Counted from the stretch's first letter, positions 35,536 to 48,261 are shown. The stretch: DNA of 64,000 nucleotides from Vitellaria paradoxa (GCA_019916065.1 CM034241.1:14827728-14891727), one strand, 5' to 3'. Made by a program: numbers and translations. Notes: generated by a model from the letters alone, not told the origin.

Positions 35536-38500
35536 AACCAAAATAGAAAACAAACCAGCAACAAAACATGCAGTATGTGACAGCTACAACAAAACATGTA
35601 GTATGTGACACACAACCCAAATTCTCTAAAGCAAATAGAAAACATGCAACATAATTCACATAATCATATAAGCAAAACAACAACCAAAGTGGCTAAACCA
35701 ATGAAGAGGCAATATATAACCACATCATCAATATAAAATGCAGCAGAATTCACAGCAAAGATCATTAAAATGGAGTAGCATAGCACCACAGCAAATCAAA
35801 ATTCCAACATAGATACAAACTGAAATCTCAACACAAATGCAAATCAAAACAGAGTTATGCACATTATTCTCCAAAAAAGTAGAGAACTAGCATTATTAAT
35901 TCAAGCAAAACATCAGTCACGAACTAGTTGTGAGAAAGTATTAAATTTATAAAATACGAGCAAGGTCCCATAATTGGAAAGTGTAGCAAAACCTATTGGC
36001 GTTAACTACCATACCTAACACTTAAAATTTAAGTGTATAAGATAAAACTATAAGCCAATAAAATTCTTGATGCAATGTACTAGCCACATATTTATAGAGA
36101 ATCGAAGAGGCAAACTCATTGTCATGAATGATAAAAACATTTTAAGCTAATATTAAAATATTTATTAAGTTCCAATGAATCATTGCCTACCAAGAATTAG
36201 GTGAAGAGTTCCTTCCACCAAAACCATCGCCCCTCTATCAAAAGAGACCATTCAAACATGAGTGTTTCTCCATCAGAAGGTAGGGTAAGTAAAATTGTAA
36301 AAGACCTTCCAAAAATATATTTTCACAAACACAGATAAAAGATAGCATATTCAGAAACACATATAAAACTCAAATCCTAAATCTAGTTCTAATGTCTTTG
36401 TTTCTTCAATCAAATCACTAAAAAAAATAAATGCAATGGCCATCAAATATAATAGTGAAACTTGCCAGAGCCTTTATCATCACAAATTAGCAATTGTATA
36501 ATCCATACTTGAGTTAAGTGAACCACAATCATTCAAATGATTAGAGACATCAGTAGAATTTAGAGCGGTAGTCTTTCTTATATTCTTCTCTTGGTTGAAG
36601 TTTAAAATTTATAAAACTAGATTCCATTTTTTCCCCAATTTTTGAAACTCTACAAGTATGCACATAATATGTTGCACTCTATTTTAACACTCTATATCTA
36701 GCTTCTTTATATTCTTTTTATTTTTTCTGTTAAAATATATATGATAAGCGAAAAAAATTTTATCAGCTTGAATGTGTGGATTCACCAGCCTCCAAAAAAC
36801 TCTACATTAGGGCTCTTAGAATGATGAAGTTTACACACAAATGAATGCAATTTATCCTCCAAAAACTCCTAGAAAGATAAAATCAGCTACTCATTCTAGA
36901 TGAGTGTTCATCTCTAGCATTATTCTCTTCAAAAATGATTACAAAAGAATCTTTGTGGTATGGTTCCCTAGACATTTTGTAAGTTTTGATTTTTCGGCAT
37001 TTTCATGCACCAAAAATAATAGACTTATACACACCAAAATTGCTCGACTACATAATGGATCATTAGCATCATTCTCCTTAAAAAGGTTGAACTTTCTATT
37101 CTTTCACTGGCCCTTGTGTTTTGTCGAGTATAGTCATATGGTGGAACTACTAACTCCAACTACACCCAAATGATTCCTAAGTTAAGCATTATTTTAAAGA
37201 TAGGAAATTATATGATATGAGAGGCATGTCCGCACCTGATGACACTTTGGCCTCATAGTTCATTGTTTCTTCATTCAATACAACTAAGCCTCCTTTCACA
37301 ATTAAAAATCTTTTTAGCTCGTGGAAGATGCTAAAAGAAGCTTAATGTATTTGAGAAGGCAATACAACATCTACTATAATATAAATATATTTGCCTATTC
37401 ACGTAGCAATTGCTTGCAAACATCATATGAATTAAATTACACAAATAGCATATTGATTCACCATCTTAGTTATTTCTAACTAAGAAAATGGCTTTTAAAG
37501 TTTCTAAAAAAAAAAATAAAAACCTATTGAAATGAGAGCAACACCAAAATGGATTTTCAATTTATTTATTCTCCGCTCAAATGCATCAAAATCTACAACA
37601 AAAAAAAGGAAAAGAAAAAATCACAGTGTTCACGATAGAGTATTTTAGCCCCCCTCTTTTTTTAGGTAGTAAATCAAAATCAATGAGAATCAATCCAAAT
37701 ATAAAATCGAAGCAATCAAATGGGGAGTGTTCAGGTGACTTAAAACTTTACTTATGCACGAATCTAAAACTCTGCACGTACACTCTTGATCAAACCTCCC
37801 TCACAGACCATCGAGTTTCACACATATCAAACACAAGTAGCTTATTTCAATAGCAATGGAAACAAAATCAAAATAATGAAAATCGCAACAAAACAAGCCT
37901 GAAGCTGTTGAACAAACTTGAAATCACAGCAAGTATGCTTGAGCGCTTGTATGAAAAAGGTTAAAGTGTTAGAAATAGAGAGTCATGTCCTTTCCACAAC
38001 CACAGATCTAGTTTCAAAATGAAACCTAAGGGAGATATGACATCATTTATCTCTTGCTTCTATTAGTGATCATGAATTTAATCCCATTAAACTGCATTTT
38101 GGTCACCAAATCGTCTTCCCATTCTACCATTTTTTTCAGCGTTTCATTAATTTGGGCTAATGTAATCAGCGACCAACTCATTGTTGAAGAGGACAGTAGC
38201 TGCAACCAAGCCCTACTCTAGTCGCTAGTTTGGTCAACTTATTTTATCATTTTTTATAATGGCTTCATCATCAACCCATCAAATTGGAGTTTATAACTTG
38301 ACAGCACCATTAGTACGATCGAGAAAGATAGATTGGTAGATAATTCACCCATTTGAAACTCAAATGGTATATCTTTTTTCAACGAAAGTACCTTCTCAAA
38401 ATGCTTCTTAATGGATTTTCACACACTTATGTGTTAGTTGCTTATTCCTCATTTCATGATATATATGTATAGTAAAAATGATTTCTAAGTAGAAATATTA

Positions 38501-39160
38501 TGTAAGTTTTCTCTTTTAGTGTAAAATATTTGATGATATTATTTTAGTTAGAGTGTTGCATTCTTATATCCTACCTAGTTTGTGATTTAGTCAGCGACGA
38601 AAGCTATTATTAGTCAACAGTTTTATATGCTATATGTTTTTCTTCTCCATGCCCTAAGAGTATTTTGGTTTTTTCATCTTTTTTTTTCTTGAATTTTGAA
38701 CAATTGCACTTCTTATACACATGTAGCTCATATGCTTACATTCCATCCAAAATTTCACTTTACGTGCAAATACAGGGACATTTTTTCATAATAATGAAGT
38801 ATAGGGGGTGTAAATGAATTTGATCCTGAGTACAGGGAATATAAAGGCAATTACCTCTATATAGATATACCGAGAGATGTGTATGGTAATATAATAAATC
38901 CTAAAGCTATAATTTAAGATATTGAATATATATAATAAATACGAAAATTTGAATTCAAACAAAGGCTAGTCAACTCCTACAATCAAGGAGAATTAATTAA
39001 GCATGTATTTATTCCTTCATTTGATTTGCATGAATAGTGCAAGCATTCACTTCGTGTCTTGCTTGCGTAAATAATGGTAGGTCTGATACCAGACTCAACG
39101 TTTCCAAAATTAGTAGTATAAGATAGTACTACTTTTGAACTAGTTCAAGCACTGGGGCTT
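35536..39160. other. Unassigned AT-rich sequence
   Basis: Small ORFs (36904-37173, 37581-37853) show no domain I recognise. A short direct repeat (AAAACATGCAGTATGTGACA and AAAACATGTAGTATGTGACA, 35566-35613) is visible. Nothing else supports a gene. Confidence 0.4.
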
Positions 39161-39164
39161 TGTC

Positions 39165-40700
39165 ATATTGGGAAGTCTATTAGGGTACCTGACAAATACA
39201 TTCTTGGAAAAATCTTATGAAAAGACCCTAGAAGAACAAGATCACATAAACTAAAATAACACATAGAAGATGTAGAAGCGAGTCATTGGCAAATTGCTAT
39301 GAAAGCTGAGGTGGAGTCTATATATTCCAATTAGGTCTAGGAGCAAGTAAATCCACCTATGAATGTTAAACTCATTAGTTGTAGGTGGGTCTACAAGTGC
39401 AATGGGTGTTCAAAAGGTAGAGTTGAGACTTATAAAGCAAGGCTAGTTATGAAATGTTATAATCAGAATGAAGGGATCGATTATGAGAAAACCTTTTTAC
39501 CTATAGCCATGCTTAAGTCTATCACAATCCAACTCTTTATTGTTCCAATCTCAATTATATGATATGACAGATGAATGTCAAGACTTTATTTCTCAACAAC
39601 AATCTTGAGGAAAGCATCTTTATGGTAAGCTTCTTGCAGTTGGAACTTTAGATTTTGATGAAGCTATTAAGTCCTACAATTTTGATCAAGATCTTGATGA
39701 GCCATGTGCCTACATGAAATGCCATGGAAGCGTAGTGATTTTTCTGGTAATATATGTTGATGATATCCTACTTATTAGAAATAATGTAGGAGGATTATTA
39801 GTAGTTAAAGCATGGCTATTACACCTCTTTGATATGAAGGACTTGGGAGAAGTCAATTACATCCTTGTGGTCAACCTTTTGTGAGAATGCAAAAATAAGA
39901 TGTTAGGTTTATCTCATGATGGTATATAAATAAGGTGCTTATCAAGTTTTCAATACATAATTCCAGGAAAGGGTTTTTACTTTTCAGGCATGGAATTGCT
40001 CTATCAAAAGATCAATGTCCTAAAACATATGATGAGGAAGAGCACATGATGACAATACTATATACTTTTGCTGTAGGAATTTTTATGCATGTAATGCTAT
40101 CCACTAGACTAGATATTTGTTTCCTAGCTGACATAGTCAGTAGATATCAATCTAATCTAGAACAAAAGTATTGAATTGCTGTAAAGCATATCCTTAAGTA
40201 CCTGTGAAGGATTAAGGATTATGTGCTTATGTATGGAAGATGTGATAAGCTAGCATCACTACATTACATAGATTTAGACTTTCAGTTGGATTGAGATTCT
40301 AAAGAGTTAACATTTGGTATGTTCTTACATTGCATAATAAAGCCATAAGTTAGAAGAGTGGGAAATAATCTTGTATTGCTAACTATACTATGGAGGCTGA
40401 GTACATAGTTGCTTTGGAACCATCTAAGAAGGCCATTTGGCGCTAAACATTTCTTTTGGAACTTGGATGGTACTTCTAGCAAAGAGTCCTATTATCCTTT
40501 ACTGTGACAATAGTATTGCTATAGCTGAGTCTACAGATCCAAGATACCACATGAAGAGAAAGCACGTTGGGTGTAAATACCATCTCATTCGGGAAATAAC
40601 TTAGAGATGAGGCATCGTCGTCACCAAGATTGCATCAGCAGAGAACCTAGCATATCCTTTCATGAAGACACTAACCATTAAGGTTTTTGAGTCCCATTGA
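39165..40700 (+). pseudogene. Ty1/copia pol remnant: reverse transcriptase and RNase H
   Basis: RT begins around IRVPDKYILGK and DVEASHWQIAMKAEVESIYS and continues SCRWVYK, GRVETYKARLV, EGIDYEKTFLPIAMLKSI. The catalytic YVDD box is at 39753-39764 (IYVDDILLIRNN). Downstream come KGFLLFRHGIALSKDQCPKT, AVKHILKYL, and RNase H ending YHLIREI...TKIASAENLAYPF near 40660. These enzymes would copy the element RNA; here at least three frameshifts and many stops abolish function. Gag, protease and integrase are absent, so the element is 5' truncated. It is followed by a purine tract and LTR in the right order. Confidence 0.85.
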
Positions 40701-40721
40701 GGGTAAAGGCAAGTGAGAGAT

Positions 40722-41960
40722 TGTTGGATTATATATACCCTGGAAGTCATGTCATTTATGTATTTGATAAATTGAGATACATACATTTTTACTGTTATAG
40801 TAATTATATGGATGCATGAAATGTGTCAGGACCAGGGAACACACTTAAGGCGAATCTTGTGTATGAGTGTGATTTATACATAAATAGATATGATCTCACC
40901 AGTTACTTGTCATTTTACTTTTAGTTCAAATACACAATGAGTTTGGTCAACTAACTCAAATGGCTATAATACATAAACATTTATTTATAGGATGGTGTAT
41001 CCTGACCATCGACTCAAGGTTAGCGTGTTGGTGTGCTTGAACTACACTAAACTGGATTATGAGTAAAAATATATTATCTTAGTTGTTAGTGACACGCACA
41101 ACTATTAGTTGTATAGTGAGTGTTAACTTTGAAAGCTTGGAAAACTTAAGTTTTTAATAGTTTATGCTGTGATTTATTAGTGAGTGAGACTTTTCTACAG
41201 TCAATATTTTGATATGTTAGGTATGCATCATAGGGATTTAGAAACTTACAATCTCAAGATGGTTCAAGTAAAATATTCCCTTGATTCAATTTTATGTTAT
41301 GATCATTAGAAGCAAACCATATTTTTTCTTTATATATATTTTAATTATTGTCAAAGTATATATTATATATTTTTAACAAAAAAATTTATGAAATGAATAA
41401 GTAATGGTCAAGGATTATCATATTGATTTATCAAGGTTAAAGATGTAAATAAAATTGAGTTGATAGTTTACTAACTCAATGTTTATTTACAAATACTAGT
41501 TTGTGGGGATTCATCTTTATGGAAATTAATAGGATAGGGGATTTGTCGTAATTTTCCCAACTAAGAGTTCAGCTATCATTATTTAGTAAAGTTCATGGTG
41601 GTTTCAAATATTACTCTATTGATTAGGGGCTAATGTGAAAATAGAAAAATTTTCTTGGCTGTGAAAATAGAATACCTAGATATCCCTTTCTTGCACTAAA
41701 AGGAGTCTTATGCTTATATAAAGATATCACTAGAGGGAATTGGCTGTGTTAAGTCTATTTCTCCCATACTACTCATCTAGAGAGAGAAAAAAGAAAGAAG
41801 ATTATTTGTTAGTTCCACCATTCATCCCTTCAATCCTAGTGTGATCAAGAATTAAGATTTCTAGGTCTTTAAAACTTGTTTGAAATCAAGTATCTAATTT
41901 ATCTCATTGTTCAAGGTGTACATCCAAGCCTTGCAAAGGTGAATATGTTATTCTTGTTCT
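40722..41960 (+). repeat. 3' LTR of the copia remnant (end approximate)
   Basis: Purine-rich AAGGCAAGTGAGAGAT (to 40721) precedes TGTTGGATTATATATACCC, a typical copia LTR start. A TATA-like TTATATAAAG lies at about 41714-41723. The 3' terminus cannot be fixed; it is near 41940-41960. Confidence 0.65.
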
Positions 41961-42059
41961 CTGAGTCATTAACAGATCACAAGATGAAAATATTTGAAAT
42001 CATTTTTTCATTGTGGTTTTTATTCTGACTTTCACAAACAACCTCAAGTGGCCATTATA

Positions 42060-42990
42060 GTTGACATGTAACTTTTATAAGGCACTAGCAACTTGTAGTA
42101 ATAAACTGTATAGGATTTTGAATCCTACTACATCATTTACGAATTTTATTAGTTTAAAGTTAAACTAGTTTCTTTCAAGTCATATGTAAAGTGATCATTT
42201 TGAACAAATGACATCGAATGGATGTAAAACATGACATGTAACTTCACCTAAGCACAACTAACTTAAGGAATGAATGGCACTTGAAATTGAGTCATGGTCA
42301 ATTTCTAGCAGGCATTAATTTTAACTTTAAAGTTATGTTTTTCAAGTTTCCACAAATATCTCAAATTGAGCAAATGGTCTAGGATGATCGTTAAATTTGA
42401 TACATAACTTCTACTAGGAACTAGCGGCTTGTGGAAATGAGTATCATAGGATTCTAAGTGTTTGTGAGCCCATTATGTTACAAAAATCAATCTTTTTTAT
42501 TTAATTTTTATTATCAATTATATATATTTACACAAGATTTTAATCCTACCATGCTATTTAAGAATTTTTTTAGTTTTAAGTTCAAAGAAACATTTTTCAA
42601 GACTCTTGTCAAGTGCTCATTTCGAGCAAACACTCTCAAATAATCATAAAATTTGACAACTTTCTTTCATTGCACACCAATGACTTGTAAAAATTAATAA
42701 CACAAGAATTGGAGTTATGTTAAGTCTATAATGCTCACGTCTAGTTTTAATCTTGAGGTCATATTTTTTCAATTTTAATGTGAATCACTCAAATCAAGCA
42801 GAAGGTCTTAAATGGCCTTGAAAATTGAAACAACACTTCTACTAAGTACTAATGACTTTTATAGAAATGAACATCACTAGATTTTAATGTTTCAGTAAGC
42901 CTGTTATGTTTAAATTTAAATTTAACAAAAATTGGTGCTCTTTTATTTAATTATTTTCATTAATTATATATGTTTATTCATTATTATAAT
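42060..42990. repeat. Degenerate tandem repeat, about 170-175 bp period
   Basis: A motif of the form ACTTCTACTAAGnACTAnn followed by CTTnTnnAAATnAnnAnnACnnnATT recurs near 42070, 42240, 42408, 42659 and 42834, giving spacings of about 170, 168, 251 and 175 bp. The units are strongly diverged. ORF 42458-42643 is incidental. Confidence 0.55.
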
Positions 42991-42995
42991 TAACT

Positions 42996-43064
42996 ATGAT
43001 ACATTTTACTTTGCCAAAAAAAAAAAAAAAGAAAAGAAAAGAAAGAAAGAAACAATGATATATT
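42996..43064 (+). mobile_element. Micro-retroposon candidate: TTACTTTGCC plus A-rich tail, 10-bp flanking repeat
   Basis: ATGATACATT (42996-43005) and ATGATATATT (43055-43064) flank 49 bp: TTACTTTGCC, then about 15 A, then GAAAAGAAAAGAAAG. Same architecture as the TTACC-A(n) insertions, with a slightly different 5' stub. Confidence 0.5.
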
Positions 43065-43121
43065 CAAGGCTAATATTTGTTATGCGTTCATTTTCTTAGT
43101 TTTATGAGTTATGAACTCTGG

Positions 43122-43265
43122 TTTATTAAGCAAAATCGAACAAATTTTATTGCAAAATGGAGAACTAGAAAATTACAAGACAAACTCTCTAATTCTATCT
43201 TCCTCTTTGCCATCTATTTTTCCTATCACACCCACACTGCAAGCTCTCTTTCATGATCTCAATGT
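43122..43265 (-). repeat. Remnant of a copia 3' LTR (its 3' end only)
   Basis: TTATTAAGCAAAATCGAA and about 140 following bases repeat those at 45690-45830. It is the leftover terminal part of the left LTR of the minus-strand copia element; the rest was lost. From here to 44150 I see no recognisable coding sequence apart from short ORFs. Confidence 0.6.
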
Positions 43266-44149
43266 ATATGTAAAAATGTTGGTTGAAGAAGACAAGCACC
43301 ATCCAATGCAATTAATGCCATTTTCGGTTAAGGATGGATAACATCAATGTTGGTGCTACAAATTCGGCGTTGATGCTGACTTGGTTCATTTGCCCACCCT
43401 TTCATTTTTGATTATTCCATCCACTTGGGTGGGTTGCTCAATAATGACCCTTTTCACCTAACATGGATGAATTCAAGCAATCTTACCTTATTCTCAGGCA
43501 AGTGTACCACTTTCTGGTGTTATGAACAATATCATTATCTTTTGCCTTTGTCACCAGGTAATTGCATTCTACATCAAATGCCGTAGCCCCTACCGGGCTA
43601 CTTCTAATATTTGTATTTCCAACTAAAAAGCTCTTACAACCCCAATCTAGGATGCTTTGTTCCCTACCTCCAACCCAGAATGCCTCATACTCTCTCTTTA
43701 GGTGTGTTGTGTGGCCCATCTCTCCAATTCTTATGCACATTTCATAGAGATTCTCAATATGGATTCATTTGACAGTAAAAGAAACTATCCGGCTTCATCG
43801 AAGCCAAAGCACTAGCAATCCCATCTCTTTCTTCTAAGCTTTGATGTGAACACATCTAGCAATCATTGCATATCATCGTCTCTGGCCAGATTACCGCACA
43901 CCATTTGACTTCATTCTGATGCTCTTGTATCACTGACTTAGGCCCTTTAGGTATAATTTCACACTTATTTTCGTGTACATCCGCATGATATTGTATCATC
44001 TGTTCACTTCACCTTACTATACTATTGGACCTGTGTTTGATAGCAATTTCAAACTGTCAACACACCCCTCCAGCTAGTACAATACCAACCTGTTCCTATA
44101 GCACACAAATGTCAACCTTGGAGTCTAGCACTGCTGTTTCCCTAAGTTA

Positions 44150-44990
44150 GATTTATTTTTCTTTTTCATTTCCTTTCACTGCTTTGTACTTTGAGCAGTC
44201 TCGTTTCATGTGCCATTCCTTATTGCAATAATAATAAGTAAATTTATGCCTTTTCACTAGCCTAAACTTTGACCTTTCCCTATTAATTCTTCTATCACCT
44301 CTTTTTCTTCTCCCTTTTGTAATGAGGGCCTATTCTTCATTGTCACTAGTGCCATTTTCTTTTCTACATGCTTCTTCACTAACAACACATCTTTGGCCAT
44401 TAATATGGTCACTATTCCATTTGATGCTGAGCTGGTGAGAGAGATCACCAATGTCTCCCAGCTATTTAGCAAATAACTAAGGAGAAATAAGGCCTAAGTC
44501 TTGTCATCATAATTGAGACCAACACTAGACAATTGATTGAGATAATTTTGGAATGCACTTGTGTGTTCAGTTATCAAAATTTTGGACTTAAGTTTTCAAA
44601 TACACCAACCTTCTCATTATGAGTGCCTTATTTCGAGATGTCTTTGACTGGTATATTTCCTCTAACTTCACCCAAAGTGCATATTCATTTGTCTCATGGG
44701 CTACTAATGGAAAACCTCAGGTTTAATGCATTGTCTGATTATTCCTATTGTTTTCTTATTCTTTTTTTTTTTTTCCAATCCTCCTAGTTTATGTCTGTTG
44801 TTCTTACATTTATATTCTAAAGTATCATACAAATCTTTACAGAAGAAGATATCGTCCATCTGAGGTTTTCACATGGCATAGTTTTTACCTGTAAGCATAA
44901 TCATTACACTTGTCATGGTGACCTCCATTTTACTTGTCACATCTAGAAGCAAAATTATCCAAAATTGACTTCACAGATAGATCTGAAACA
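44150..44990 (-). pseudogene. Ty1/copia gag remnant with zinc knuckle
   Basis: Reading minus from about 44990, fragments in order are MLTGKNYAMWKPQMDDIFFC (gag N-terminus), YALWVKLEEIYQSKTSRNKA, ITEHTSAFQNYLNQLSSVGL, LLSYLLNSWETLVISL (stop-free block 44257-44472), and a degenerate knuckle YYYCNKEWHMKRDCSKYK near 44200, in which the first Cys has become Tyr. Gag coats the element RNA. Stops and frame changes disrupt it. It lies in order between the right LTR (45690-47060) and the left LTR remnant, confirming a minus-strand copia element of about 3.9 kb after loss of most of pol. Confidence 0.8.
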
Positions 44991-45689
44991 TTAAAAAACC
45001 TTGAGAATGATCTTTGTAAAAATCCAAAATCTTACTCAAAGCCCGGTCAACATGATCAAACTCAAACAACTCTTTGCCATATGCCAAATTCTTACTAGTT
45101 TATGTGTCGCAATGGATGACATGGTACCTCTTAGCTGACCTGGCAACCTTTTTGCTGGTGTGGCATCCTTTTCCATATATCAATTACTGGTGTAGTATCT
45201 TTTTCCACGTGTCAACTACTTACTCGGCCACGTGTGCTAGCGTTGCTGACATGTGTCTTGTTTAGTGAGCTTACCTAAAAAATAATAAAGGAACACAAAT
45301 TAGGCTATTCCCAAGATTAGAACCTAGTATCTCAAGGATGGTTGATCAGTAGTAATGCCCTTTTGCCTAGGCATTCCTTATAAAAAAGTTGCAGAACTTA
45401 TTATATATTAAAATAATGTAAACTGATTCCCACCAAGCTTTTTCTCCAACAATGTTGCTTGTACATGATTTTTTCTACCTAAGTTTAGCATAGCTCACGG
45501 AAAGCATGAGGTCTTCTTTGTTGCTCCAGGTTTTGGCATTCAACTCGTCTCGTTGTTAAATGCTCTCCGATGTGATCAAAGTTGAGGTATAATCAAATTT
45601 GTTCCCACGTAGGGATTTGATTATTCTGCAATGATACTTCAATGGCCTCCAATTGCCTCCTTCAAGATCATTCCTTACTTTGACACCAG

Positions 45690-47060
45690 TTATTAAGCAA
45701 AATCGAATAAAGTTTATTATAAAATGGAGAACCAAAATTACAAGACAAACTCTTTGGCTATTTCTCCCTCTATGCCTTCTATTTTTCTTGTCACACCCAC
45801 ACACCAAGCTTGATCTCCTAAGCTTAAAACTCTAAGCTTTCGAAGATTTTGACTCGACTGCTCGATCTCAACCTTCAGCCTTCTGCTATATTCCCTATAA
45901 ATACTTTCTTTCTCTTTTAGGAGATGATTGAATCTCTAGCAATCTCTAGGGTTTCTTATTTTTCTTCTCAGAAAATGTTAACCCTAGCTGCCAACAGAGA
46001 GAGTTCCCTATAAATACTTTTTTTCTCTTTCACGAGATGATCAGATCTCTAGCTATCTCTAGGGTTTCTTAGTTTTCTTCTCAGAAAATGTTAACCCTAG
46101 CTGCCAATAGAGAGAGTATTTATAGGGTTACAGTAAGGACCAAAAGGCAAATATGAAAAAGACTTTCTATGTAATTAAATCACCTAATCTTACCCAAATT
46201 ACAATTTAATTACATAAATTATAATTCATTCCACGAAAGAATTATAATTGCACCTCTAATCATATTTAAAATTATATTTTCAAGCCTTAATATTAAATAC
46301 CTATTATCTCCTTATGTTAAGATTACAAATATCCACCAATTAAATTTAATACTAACAGTTTATTTTCCTTGAAACCTTTCCACTTAACTTATTTGACGTA
46401 TCGGATTTAAAATCTACTTACAAGATTCGATACAGTCAATACTTATAAGCTTCCTCAATGGGATATCATTAATCCAATTTATCAGCACGTGGATTCCTTT
46501 AACTAGTAATGTTTACCATACATACAATGTCATTGCCCAACCCACTAAGTTTACTGACTTGTATATAAAATCTCATTTTTTGTGTAATTAAAGTAACAAT
46601 CATCATATACACGTGTCCAAAAAATAAAATCTAGATTAATAGTATAAGTAATTATAATAAGCACGAGGTATAAATTATTTCATAAAATCGATATAAAATA
46701 ATTATCTCAACTGGGTCCAGTTCAATATACACAAAGTATACTAGCACAAATAGTTGGAATTAAACCATTCCCCCTAGTCAAGATAGACCTACTAAAAATC
46801 CGTGCTGGAGTTCTATTGATGGTATGTTTAGTTCCATCTAAAACTATGAACAATAAACTTGTATTCTAAAAGGATCCGATGATCTAGTCTTCTGTGTGTA
46901 AACCATACTCTACACATTTAATCTAGTCTTCTATGTGTAAGTCATACTCTACACACTAAATTAAATACTCTTTGTGAATACTAAACACATACACAAATAT
47001 ATTAAACTTCATTCATTGCTAAAAAAAAATCTCATTAAAATGAAACAGAACAAAAACAAT
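45690..47060 (-). repeat. 5' LTR of the minus-strand copia element (right boundary approximate)
   Basis: On minus it ends TTGCTTAATAACT next to TGGTGTCAAAGTA (45677-45689), a decayed initiator-Met primer site. The TATA box on minus is CTATAAATACTC (46114-46125). The U3 region extends to about 47060 (minus reads across ...CATACCATCAATAGAACTCC). Small ORFs at 45556-45835 are incidental. Confidence 0.65.
45891..46116. repeat. 113-bp tandem duplication in the copia LTR
   Basis: TTCCCTATAAATACTTT starts at 45891 and again at 46004, and the two following 113-bp stretches are nearly identical (GGGTTTCTTATTTTTCTTCT against GGGTTTCTTAGTTTTCTTCT). It lies just downstream (minus sense) of the LTR TATA box. 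Confidence 0.85.
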
Positions 47061-47099
47061 AGCATAAAGCATGTCTTTTAGTCTATATCTTTATCAAAA

Positions 47100-47275
47100 A
47101 TGACGTAAGGCTACTAGAGGATCCAAATCTGAAAGAACCATCCATATCAAGTCAAATAGCTAAAATGTCAAAGTCTGTTATAATTGCCATCAACCCGATC
47201 ATATCCTATCCCACTGTCTTTAAACATGCATTTCTTGTGGACTACTAAGGCACTATATTTGATTCTGCCTATATA
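47100..47275 (+). pseudogene. Chromovirus gag zinc-knuckle fragment (left arm)
   Basis: Reads RLLEDPNLKEPSISSQIAK and, one frame away, CYNCHQPDHILSHC (CX2CX4HX4C), a stop, then CISCGLLRHY. Zinc knuckles of gag bind the genomic RNA. It is a mirror copy of the fragment at 47845-48261, disrupted by a frameshift and a stop (Gln CAA to TAA). Confidence 0.75.
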
Positions 47276-48005
47276 AGTAGGAAAGGAATAAGTTATCAAA
47301 TGTCTAACTAAAAGTGAAATTTTGCTTCATATCGCTCTCTCTGAAAGTAAAGTTTATTACTTAAGTTGAAAATATAGTTTTAATGAGCCCTTGAGACAGA
47401 TTTTGTTTGTACAAAAGTCTGAGCCCCTATAGCATAACTTCAATTTCTCACATCTTTTATATATAACCTAGTGTATAAATAAAAGTCTTGCTCTCCTCAG
47501 TAAGATTTGTTGAGATTAAATATATTTATTGAATATTATTAGCGTTTAATTGTCGAAGATGAAAATTCTTAAAGTAGGGGAAATTGTGATTACTTGGGTT
47601 TTTGGGATTTTTTGGAAATAAAATTTATTTATACACTAGGTTATATATACAAGATGTGAGAAACTGAAGTCATACTATAGGGGCTCAGACTTCTATACAA
47701 ACAAAATTTGTCATAAGGTATCGTTAAAACTATAGTTTGAGCTTGAGTAATAAACTTTCCTTTTGAAAAGAACAATATGAAGTAAAATTTCACTGTCAGT
47801 TAGACACTTGATAACTTATTACTTTCCTACTTATATGGGCAAAATTAGATATGGTGCCCTAGTCGTCCACAAGAAAAGTGTGTCTGAAGACATTGGGATA
47901 AGATATGACTGGGTTGATGACAATTATAATAGACTTTTACTTTTTTTGCTACTTGGCTTAACATGGATGGTTCTTTCAGATTTGGATCCTTAGGTAGCCT
48001 TACAT
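47100..48005. repeat. Inverted repeat of chromovirus gag sequence (arms about 390 bp, spacer about 135 bp)
   Basis: The left arm (47100-47490) is the diverged reverse complement of the right arm (47626-48005). For example ACCTAGTGTATAAAT (about 47469-47483) pairs with ATTTATACACTAGGT, and GATCCAAAT near 47128 pairs with ATTTGGATCC near 47982. In the spacer AAAGTAGGGGAAAT is followed by TGTGATTACTTGGG, resembling a polypurine tract and an LTR start. Confidence 0.75.
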
Positions 48006-48261
48006 CATATTCCCCTTGGGTTGTTTTAGTAACGGAAGATATTTGCACAAGTTGCACTACAACTATAGATTGGAGTATACGAATCTGTGGATGGCTAGTT
48101 TCTCCCGGATAATCAATTCCCAAAGGGGGTTCAAAAGGCCCCTCAAGAACTACATTGACAAACACATCATTGTTGGGTAACACATTCTCAAACTGAGGAT
48201 CTGTGCTTGTAATAGTGAACCTATGTCCTTTTGTGTTGCTTAGGGTGTGTGGATTTGACAT
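47845..48261 (-). pseudogene. Truncated chromovirus gag (138 codons) with two zinc knuckles
   Basis: Starts at an ATG 240 bp downstream of the primer-binding site, as gag should. The C-terminal part has YYNCHQPSHILSQC (first Cys lost, otherwise CX2CX4HX4C) and FSCGRLGHHI, then stops. The middle (residues about 20-100) is not recognisable as a capsid domain, and the protein is far shorter than the usual 300-500 residues, so most of gag has been deleted. Its minus-strand orientation agrees with the LTR at 48525. Confidence 0.65.

Noticed and set aside
36904..37173. 89-codon ORF in unassigned sequence
   Set aside because: No recognisable motif, AT-rich composition and no splice or promoter context.
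42060..42990. CRISPR-like array
   Set aside because: Units are long, diverged and in plant DNA; no short identical repeats with unique spacers.
45275..45365. SINE-like sequence on minus (box B-like GGTTCTAATC)
   Set aside because: Box A is not convincing and no tail or target duplication was seen.
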